NCBI GenBank assembly: GCA_937897665.1 | Contig: CALCPB010000310.1 | Span: forward strand, 1-10,911 | Direction of reading: 5' to 3' | Length of the DNA stretch: 10,911 nt | From: an uncultured Halomicronema sp. | GTDB taxonomy: Bacteria > Cyanobacteriota > Cyanobacteriia > Phormidesmidales > Phormidesmidaceae | Shown: piece after piece, positions 5,937-10,911 of the stretch | How the letters are laid out: each line of letters opens with the position of its first letter | Numbering within the stretch: position 1 is the stretch's first letter | Position numbers and translations under genes: made by a program | The notes under the pieces: generated by a model | Database searches by the model: none | Seen by the model: only the letters and a program-made list of their open reading frames with translations | Told to the model about the DNA's origin: nothing

Positions 5937-7142
5937 TCAGTGGAGTATGGGGAGACCCGGTGCGGTGGATGATAACGGCTGCGGCGACCGTTCGTGGCGT
6001 TGAGCGATCGCTAGCACGCGTGCCGCCACGGCATCCCAGGTATGGTGGGCTAAAACGTGTCGTCGCGCGGCTTGCCCGAGCTGCTGTTGCAGTTGAGGTG
6101 ATTCCCACAATCGCTCCAGCGCCGTCGCCAAGGCAGGCTCATCGCCCGGCGGGCAGAGCAATCCGGTGTCCCCATCAGCGATCAAATCAAGTAGTTGCCC
6201 CCGACCGCTCACGACCACCGGCAGCCCAGCCGCCATATACTCCACAACCTTGAGCGGCGAAAAATAGAAGTCAGTACTGGCGGGGTAGGGCGCCACGGCC
6301 ACATCCATCGCCGCTAGCAGATCCGGAATTTGCTCCGGCGAGACGGCTCCGGTCAGGGTGGTCACGGCTTGCAGCCCCCGCCGCTGCAGATCAGCGACCA
6401 GGTCTGCTCGCTGGGGGCCATCCCCCACGATCAGCAACCGGGCCTGGGGTACCCGGTTATAGAGTTGGGCAAAGGCGGCGACTAAATGGGCCAGCCCATG
6501 CCAGGGTTTGAGAGAGCCGACAAAGCCCACGGTGAAGGTCTGGGCAGCTTGGGCGATGGCCGGCTGCAGGGTAGCCGGAAAGCGATGATGATTGACGCCG
6601 TTAGGAATGACATGGACCTTGTCGGCGACCCCCCAGAGCGATAAGGCGAACTTGACTTCTTGGGACACAGCAATGAGACCACTGGCGGCCTGAAAGGCCC
6701 AGGTGGCCACCTGCTCAGCTTGCTCTCGGTGCACGAGTTGCCGATGCTGGGCCTGTTCTTCGATGAGGGGAGCATTCACTTCTAGTAGACCGGGAATGCC
6801 CTGGTGCTGAGCCCACTCCATCGCGCTGTAGCTCCAGAGAGAATAGCGTTCGTAGACTAGATCAAAGGGGCCGCTGAGCTTGAGGGTGGCCCGCAAGTTG
6901 GGATTGCTCGCGAGGGCTAGCTCTTCTCGCAGCGCCGGTTCGCCCTTCGTGATGGGCGGCAGCGCATGCACCGTCAGATCTGCCAGATCCGCCGGGGGAG
7001 ACCCGCCTAGACGCACGGCAAACAAGTCGACGGTGGCACCGTGATGCCGCAAGGCCCGAATGACCTCCTGCACATGGATCGAACAGCCTTTTTGCCCAAA
7101 CACGGGGATGCCCGGATCGGCACAGACATAAGCAATGCGCAT
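5937..7142 (-). CDS. GT4-type glycosyltransferase (third in operon)
   Basis: This retaining GT-B glycosyltransferase of 401 residues would transfer a sugar from an activated donor to a cytoplasmic or membrane-surface acceptor. The N-terminal Rossmann domain opens MRIAYVCADPGIPVFGQKGC with SIHVQEVIRAL (the K-G-x-x-x-H loop common in GT4). The hinge region has IPNGV (179-183), the second domain begins GFVGSLKPWHG (206-216), and the donor-binding motif FSPLKVVEYMAAG (294-306) places the conserved glutamate at 301. No membrane segment or signal peptide is present. A strong ribosome site (GGAGGTG) overlapping the upstream stop codon supports the ATG at 7142, and only 3 bp separate the two reading frames. 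Sugar and acceptor are not predictable. Confidence 0.93.
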   Translation of the reverse strand: MRIAYVCADPGIPVFGQKGCSIHVQEVIRALRHHGATVDLFAVRLGGSPPADLADLTVHALPPITKGEPALREELALASNPNLRATLKLSGPFDLVYERYSLWSYSAMEWAQHQGIPGLLEVNAPLIEEQAQHRQLVHREQAEQVATWAFQAASGLIAVSQEVKFALSLWGVADKVHVIPNGVNHHRFPATLQPAIAQAAQTFTVGFVGSLKPWHGLAHLVAAFAQLYNRVPQARLLIVGDGPQRADLVADLQRRGLQAVTTLTGAVSPEQIPDLLAAMDVAVAPYPASTDFYFSPLKVVEYMAAGLPVVVSGRGQLLDLIADGDTGLLCPPGDEPALATALERLWESPQLQQQLGQAARRHVLAHHTWDAVAARVLAIAQRHERSPQPLSSTAPGLPILH

Positions 7143-7145
7143 GGA

Positions 7146-8408
7146 TTACACCTCCTGGAGTTGGGGCACTACTGCGGGGCGCGATTGGAAACAAGACCGC
7201 AAGACCGCTGTATTGCGCACAATGTCAAACTCGGTTTCGATCAGCGATCGCGCCTGGGTAGCCAGGGTTTCTCTCAGCTCGGGCTGGCTCAGTAGTCGCT
7301 CCAGCGCTGTGGCTAAGCCCTGAACATCCTGTTGCGCCACCTGTAACCCAGTGACACCATCGCGGATGATTTCGGGAATGCCCGTGACGTCAGTGGCGAC
7401 GCAGGGGGTCCCCAGAGCCATGGCTTCTAGCAGGGTGGTGGGCAGGCCATCACGATTGCCGTCCTGGCCAATCACATAGGGGGCCGCAAAGACCGCAGCC
7501 TGCTGCATCAGGTCAAAGACTTCTCCTTGGGGGCGCGGGCCGACAATCTCCACCCAGTCATCTAAATTTAGGGCCGTGATCTGCGATCGCAAAGCCGCCT
7601 CCAGCGGCCCGGTGCCCACAATTTGACAGGTAAACTCACAGTGCCACTGCTGCAGCTGCGCACAGGCCTCAATCAACACCGATAGCCCCTTTTTCTCAAC
7701 CAAGCGACACACCGACACAATGCGCGGGCACCGCCGGATGGGTGACTGATAGTGCAGCTCCTGCAGATTCATGCCGTTATAGATGCGCTGCATTGTGCGC
7801 GTATCGGCTCCAAACTGCTGCTGTAGGTAAGCCACGTTGTAGTCGCTGACCGTGATCACCGTTGCCGCATCCCGCAGCTTGCGCCGCAAATCGGCGGGCT
7901 CCACACTCTCATGAAAAATGTCTTTAGCGTGGGCGGTAAAGCTGTAAGGCATATCCGTGAAGTGCGCCGCCAAGCGAGCGACATTGGTCGCTACAGTGCC
8001 AAAGTGAGCGTGCAGATGGGTAATGCCATGCTGCCGAATCGCTTGAGCCAGCCAGGCCGCCTGATACACTACGCTGGCCCGCTCGCCGACGGCATAGTCC
8101 AGCTTTGACCAAATGTCGGGAATGACCTTAGCGGCCTCCTGCAGCTCAGCCCAAAAATAGCTGGCAGCAGTCGGCCTGAGGCTCGTGAGTGAAGGATTAA
8201 CCCGCCCTGCAGTCGGCTTTTTCACATAAGTGACCGGTGCCCTCACCTGGGCAATTTTGTCCTGGAAGTGAGTGTCTGCCGGAGGACGCAAAGCAAAGAT
8301 ATGGACGTTCAGCCCGGCCGCTTCATGGGCCAAGATTTCATTCACGATGAAGGTTTCGGAATAGCGAGGATAGCGTTTGACGACGTAAGCAATGGTGGGA
8401 GAAGTCAT
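7146..8408 (-). CDS. GT4-type glycosyltransferase (second in operon)
   Basis: This is a 420-residue GT-B enzyme of the exopolysaccharide/colanic-acid type. The start IAYVVKRYPRYSETFIVNEI is the hallmark of the WcaL/AmsK-like branch, which has YP-x-x-SETF near the N-terminus. HAHFG follows at 133-137 with SFTAHAKDIF shortly after. The second domain has VCRLVEKKG, and the donor motif GLPTTLLEAMALG carries glutamate 328. ATG 8408 is chosen because it overlaps the upstream stop as ATGA (complement of 8405-8408), a classic translational-coupling junction, and because the family starts there; the TTG at 8432 would add only eight unconserved residues. The neighbouring glycosyltransferases suggest successive additions to one glycan. 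Confidence 0.93.
   Translation of the reverse strand: MTSPTIAYVVKRYPRYSETFIVNEILAHEAAGLNVHIFALRPPADTHFQDKIAQVRAPVTYVKKPTAGRVNPSLTSLRPTAASYFWAELQEAAKVIPDIWSKLDYAVGERASVVYQAAWLAQAIRQHGITHLHAHFGTVATNVARLAAHFTDMPYSFTAHAKDIFHESVEPADLRRKLRDAATVITVSDYNVAYLQQQFGADTRTMQRIYNGMNLQELHYQSPIRRCPRIVSVCRLVEKKGLSVLIEACAQLQQWHCEFTCQIVGTGPLEAALRSQITALNLDDWVEIVGPRPQGEVFDLMQQAAVFAAPYVIGQDGNRDGLPTTLLEAMALGTPCVATDVTGIPEIIRDGVTGLQVAQQDVQGLATALERLLSQPELRETLATQARSLIETEFDIVRNTAVLRSCFQSRPAVVPQLQEV
7149..7155 (-). promoter_or_regulatory. Strong Shine-Dalgarno for the 5937-7142 glycosyltransferase
   Basis: The minus strand reads GGAGGTG here, inside the last codons of the upstream glycosyltransferase, six bases before the ATG at 7142. 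It is the only strong ribosome site I see in the operon; the neighbouring genes seem to rely on overlap or close spacing. It suggests this enzyme is independently and efficiently translated. Confidence 0.6.
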
Positions 8409-9817
8409 GGGCAGCAAGGTAGCAGGGGACAAGAGGGCGGGATCGCTGGGCCGGGGGCAGGCAGCAACCGGCCGATGGGTTCACGCTGCAGGGCGGTCTT
8501 CAATAACTGTTTCAACTCCACCAGCAGGTTGTCTAAGCCGCTGAGATTCACTGCGAGCTGAGTCGCATCAAGCGCGACAGACTGGCGCAGCCAAGTACTC
8601 ACGGTCTCAGCGCTGAGCTGGGCGGGGTGCAAGATGTCTACCAAGCCCAGCTGCTGTAGCCGTTCGGCCCGAATCCACTGTTCTTGTCGAGGTGTGACGC
8701 GGGGCACAATCAGCGCCGGTTTCTGGAAGGAGAGAATTTCGCAGGTGGTGTTGTAACCGCCCATGGCCACGACCCGGCTAGCCTGTTTGATCAGCAGGGT
8801 CGGTTCCTCGAAGTAATCTAAAATTCGCAGTTGGGGATTGGTCGCTGCCCAACTGTGGAGTTGCTGTTGAATTTCGGGCGGCATGAACGGACCGGTCAAC
8901 AATACCCCAGTCATTTCTGTCGGAAAGGTCGCTTGGGCAAAGGCGGTCGCCAGCGCCACCCCGTCTTGCCCCCCCCACACGAGCCACAACACCAGAGTAT
9001 CATGGGGCAGGTGCAGGGACTCGAGGCAGGAGTGAGCCGTCGCTCGGGTATGGGGCAACCGAGAGCGCTGATCTAAATAGCCTAAGGGGTGCATCTTGGC
9101 GACGATGTCAGCCGGCAGGCCATATTCGGCGCGAATGTCGTAAATAGCTGGATCGCCATAGATCCAAATAGCATCGTAGTAGCGGCGAATGGCGGCTGCG
9201 CTATCGGCCCGCTGCCAGTCACGCTGCACGGCGGCTGGGGTATCCAGCACGTCCCGCAACCCTAAAACACAGTGAATATGGGGCTGCGCTTTGACGTACT
9301 CTAAGGTCGCATCAAGTTCGCGCACTGCCCCACGAGGCACGTTGTCGACAATTAGCACGTCGGGCTGAAAGCTTTTGACGGCAGTGCAGATGAGTTGCGA
9401 TCGCAACTCAATCATTTCTTGCAAAACCAAGCTCAATCGCCGAGACCGATACTGCCCATCGGCCCGTTTATAGAGGGCGGGCAGCGTTAAGTAATCGACG
9501 CCGTCCGGCATGGGGCTGTCGCTGGCATCTCGCATACCGCTGATCATCAAAATATCGGCATTAATATCGGATGATCCTAAAGCTTGGGCAATCAGCAGAT
9601 TACGTCGTTTATGACCCAGTCCCATCGTGTCGTGGGAATACAGCACAATCCGCAAACGTCGTTCTTCAGAAACCACACCGGGGAATAACCGGGGCGATTG
9701 AGATATCGGCCTCAACCCATAGGATTTAACCGCCGCTAATGGGCGGGGGGGCAGCGTCGGCAGCTGTTGGTGAGTTCGATTAAGTGAAAACAAGACCGTT
9801 GCTCCATCACAGCTCAA
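8405..9817 (-). CDS. MurG/COG4671-like glycosyltransferase, first gene of the operon
   Basis: This is a GT-B glycosyltransferase resembling the predicted COG4671 group and, in its C-terminal half, MurG/GT28. The core starts RIVLYSHDTMGLGHKRRN (56-73), with the glycine-rich GLGH loop typical of the fold. Later come GLRDVLDTP, LVWGGQDG (279-286), and the UDP-sugar-type site MGGYNTTCEILSFQKPALIV (352-371) with RQEQW after it. The first 50 or so residues are unconserved and no in-frame ATG exists before the core. Starts available are TTG 9817 (used here, longest), GTG 9676 and TTG 9655; the last would place Met right before RIVLYSHD. The true length is therefore 416-470 residues. A C7 run at 9745-9751 separates an out-of-frame ATG (9807) from this frame. 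The C-terminus ends in a proline/cysteine tail overlapping the next gene. Confidence 0.87.
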   Translation of the reverse strand: MSCDGATVLFSLNRTHQQLPTLPPRPLAAVKSYGLRPISQSPRLFPGVVSEERRLRIVLYSHDTMGLGHKRRNLLIAQALGSSDINADILMISGMRDASDSPMPDGVDYLTLPALYKRADGQYRSRRLSLVLQEMIELRSQLICTAVKSFQPDVLIVDNVPRGAVRELDATLEYVKAQPHIHCVLGLRDVLDTPAAVQRDWQRADSAAAIRRYYDAIWIYGDPAIYDIRAEYGLPADIVAKMHPLGYLDQRSRLPHTRATAHSCLESLHLPHDTLVLWLVWGGQDGVALATAFAQATFPTEMTGVLLTGPFMPPEIQQQLHSWAATNPQLRILDYFEEPTLLIKQASRVVAMGGYNTTCEILSFQKPALIVPRVTPRQEQWIRAERLQQLGLVDILHPAQLSAETVSTWLRQSVALDATQLAVNLSGLDNLLVELKQLLKTALQREPIGRLLPAPGPAIPPSCPLLPCCP

Positions 9818-9886
9818 TAAGTGGATGGATTGACAGCAACCCTGATGGCAACACTTTCCGGTTCAGGACTGTCAACCGATGCCGAC

Positions 9887-9905
9887 CTTAACTATTCGTT
9901 AATAC
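9887..9905 (+). promoter_or_regulatory. PHO-box-like repeat pair A
   Basis: CTTAACTA, 3 nt, then GTTAATAC puts two TTAA cores (9888 and 9899) exactly 11 bp apart. The cyanobacterial PHO box bound by SphR/PhoB is described as 8-bp repeats of the form YTTAAYYW separated by 3 bp. The first repeat fits fully, the second only in its core. It lies about 70 bp upstream of the longest start of the operon. It could be a regulator site or coincidence. Confidence 0.3.
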
Positions 9906-9960
9906 TGAGCAGATCTGCTTTTTCATTAAGGGGGAAAGACAGTCAGTCTCTGCATCACTA

Positions 9961-9981
9961 AGTTAAGAACGGGTTAATTAC
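9961..9981 (-). promoter_or_regulatory. PHO-box-like repeat pair B
   Basis: On the minus strand the sequence reads ATTAACCC, 3 nt, CTTAACTT, with TTAA cores at 9963 and 9974, again 11 bp apart. CTTAACTT fits YTTAAYYW fully; the other misses at both ends. The orientation faces the glycosyltransferase operon, about 150 bp from its longest start. Confidence 0.35.
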
Positions 9982-10293
9982 TAAGGTGCCAAGCCTCCTT
10001 AAAGGCTCAGTGAAAGCCGAGTGAGAAAGTTCTTATATGATGGTTTCTCTGGCTTAATCGCCCCCGGTGACAGGGTGAACTGGATTCATAACCATCACTT
10101 AATCACCGCGATCGCCCGCTGACGACTGACCGTAACTCTTTGCCTTTCATCCGACCCTCGCGAATCCCTCAAAGCTAGAAAAATCGGCGCTTTCAACCTT
10201 TATCTGCCGGGGCTAAATCTCATTGCCTGCCACCCCTGTCCCGATGATGGTGACTCAGTTACCCACCCCTAATCGGAGACAGCCTTAAAGTCA

Positions 10294-10323
10294 CATAATT
10301 CATGCTTAACTTTTTATTAACTT
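10294..10323 (+). promoter_or_regulatory. PHO-box-like triple repeat C
   Basis: CATAATTC, 3 nt, CTTAACTT, 3 nt, ATTAACTT gives three units with 11-bp period. The middle one fits YTTAAYYW fully, the third misses only the first base, and the first is weak. This is the best match to the tandem PHO-box layout in the window. It lies about 480 bp before the VOC gene at 10801, far for a direct operator, so its target is unclear. Confidence 0.4.
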
Positions 10324-10558
10324 AAGGATGGCAATCGAGTTCTCCTCTCAAGGTGGGTATGAGTGTAGGCATGCCCTTTGGAGTCAGGAAGAAAGCTTTT
10401 GCCAGCAAAGCATCGGCTCAGACACTAGTAAAGACAGTTATTACGCTTGCCGATTGAACAGTCATATCCGCTACTGAGAGCAATCCTGCCGCTGATTTTG
10501 GCGTTAGATATCGTCAGGACGTATGTAAGTAGGTAGGCACAAGCATCTTGCAGACGGG

Positions 10559-10625
10559 TTTCGACTCCGCTCAACCCTCAACGTTTGACTTGGCAAGCAA
10601 TATAGCTGATTGAGCGGAGTCGAAA
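10559..10625. repeat. 16-bp perfect inverted repeat with 35-bp spacer
   Basis: TTTCGACTCCGCTCAA (10559-10574) recurs as its exact reverse complement TTGAGCGGAGTCGAAA (10610-10625). I recall GAGCGGAGTCGAA-type inverted repeats as dispersed intergenic elements in many bacteria, including cyanobacteria. The element has no coding content. It could form a long hairpin in a transcript crossing it, and might terminate or process RNA ahead of the VOC gene. Confidence 0.7.
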
Positions 10626-10800
10626 TCAGCGACCGGTTTAACACTTAATTTGACCCAGCTACTTAATGGCATCCGATTTTGTCTCCCTCGCCATCCATTC
10701 CGAAAAAACTGGATGCAACTTCCCGCAGAATTAGGAAATAGCAGAAAACCAGGCAGAAGTCCTAAGATTTTTAGCCGTAGCTACATTTAGCGAGGGTGAT

Positions 10801-10911
10801 ATGACCTTCAGTCGAATTTTGACCAACCTCTGCTCTGACAATCTCGCCGAAAGCCGAGATTTTTATGTCTCGCTGCTGGGATTTGAGGTGAACTATGACA
10901 GCGATTGGTAT
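10801..10911 (+). CDS. VOC/glyoxalase-like protein, 5' part only
   Basis: The first 37 residues of a gene cut by the window end begin MTFSRILTNLCSDNLAESRD and continue FYVSLLGFEV. The pattern of an initial strand, then L-x-x-SRDFY, then LLGFEV is the standard opening of a glyoxalase/bleomycin-resistance (VOC) domain. A ribosome site GAGGG (10792-10796) precedes the ATG at good spacing. Substrate unknown. It is a different VOC subtype from the gene at 2361-3011, since that one lacks the SRDFY-x-x-LLGF helix. Confidence 0.8.
   Translation, partial: MTFSRILTNLCSDNLAESRDFYVSLLGFEVNYDSDWY

Larger units (their letters stand above)
9818..10800. other. Long intergenic region without a convincing gene
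   Basis: Nearly 1 kb separates the minus-strand operon from the plus-strand gene at 10801, so it should hold divergent promoters. All frames contain frequent stops. The only open frame of note is a 49-codon one at 10328-10477 with no recognisable features. The region holds three TTAA pairs at 11-bp spacing, a 16-bp inverted repeat and one HIP1 site. No tRNA or known riboswitch fold was recognised by eye. A TTGACA on the minus strand (complement of 9870-9875) has no good -10 partner. Confidence 0.6.

Noticed and set aside
5926..6108. 61-residue extension of the ABC exporter
   Set aside because: It overlaps the C-terminus of the upstream glycosyltransferase, is low-complexity and not family-like; ATG 5925 gives a normal-length exporter 11 bp after the previous stop.
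5624..6253. 209-codon plus-strand open frame opposite the exporter and glycosyltransferase
   Set aside because: Arg/Pro/Ala-rich shadow frame produced by the GC-rich coding strand; no recognisable domain.
9847..9875. Sigma-70-type promoter for the operon (minus-strand TTGACA)
   Set aside because: The -35-like hexamer is perfect but the sequence 17 bp further on (GTTGCC) is not a -10 element.
10328..10477. 49-codon open frame starting MAIEFSSQGGYECRH
   Set aside because: Short, no family resemblance, start abuts the PHO-box-like repeats and no proper ribosome site; chance frame is as likely.

Overview
The window looks like chromosomal DNA of a cyanobacterium. The palindrome GCGATCGC (HIP1), over-represented in many cyanobacterial genomes, occurs nine times (2851, 3410, 4391, 4873, 6004, 7244, 7583, 9397 and 10108), and the zinc-ribbon protein at 1854-2300 resembles a cyanobacterial hypothetical family as I remember it. 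No rRNA, tRNA, CRISPR array or intact insertion sequence was seen.

Positions 1-1850 form an AT-rich accessory patch of small orphan genes and gene fossils. It holds a possible RelE/ParE-type toxin remnant, an orphan gene resembling the Tdi1/DUF1851 immunity family, and an unrecognised 144-residue gene. It also holds two diverged, frameshifted copies of the 3' end of an AraC-family regulator, both on the minus strand. A hairpin carrying a GTTAG-type core lies beside each AraC tail. The second hairpin is an 18-bp perfect inverted repeat that contains the stop codon of the 144-residue gene, which recalls an integron attC site. A degraded reading frame follows at about 1635-1814.

Positions 1854-3011 hold two plus-strand genes: the small zinc-ribbon protein and a glyoxalase-fold (VOC) protein.

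Positions 3068-9817 are one compact minus-strand operon. In transcription order it encodes a MurG/COG4671-like glycosyltransferase, two GT4-type glycosyltransferases, a complete half-size ABC exporter, and an aminoglycoside-phosphotransferase-fold small-molecule kinase. Neighbours overlap by 4 bp or are separated by 3-14 bp. The simplest reading is a dedicated pathway that assembles a glycoconjugate (glycolipid or oligosaccharide), flips or exports it, and phosphorylates a precursor or product. The substrate cannot be told from sequence, and I do not recognise the five-gene set as a characterised system.

Positions 9818-10800 have no convincing gene. They contain three pairs of TTAA motifs spaced exactly 11 bp apart, resembling the cyanobacterial PHO-box layout, and a 16-bp perfect inverted repeat. 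A second VOC gene starts at 10801 and runs off the window.
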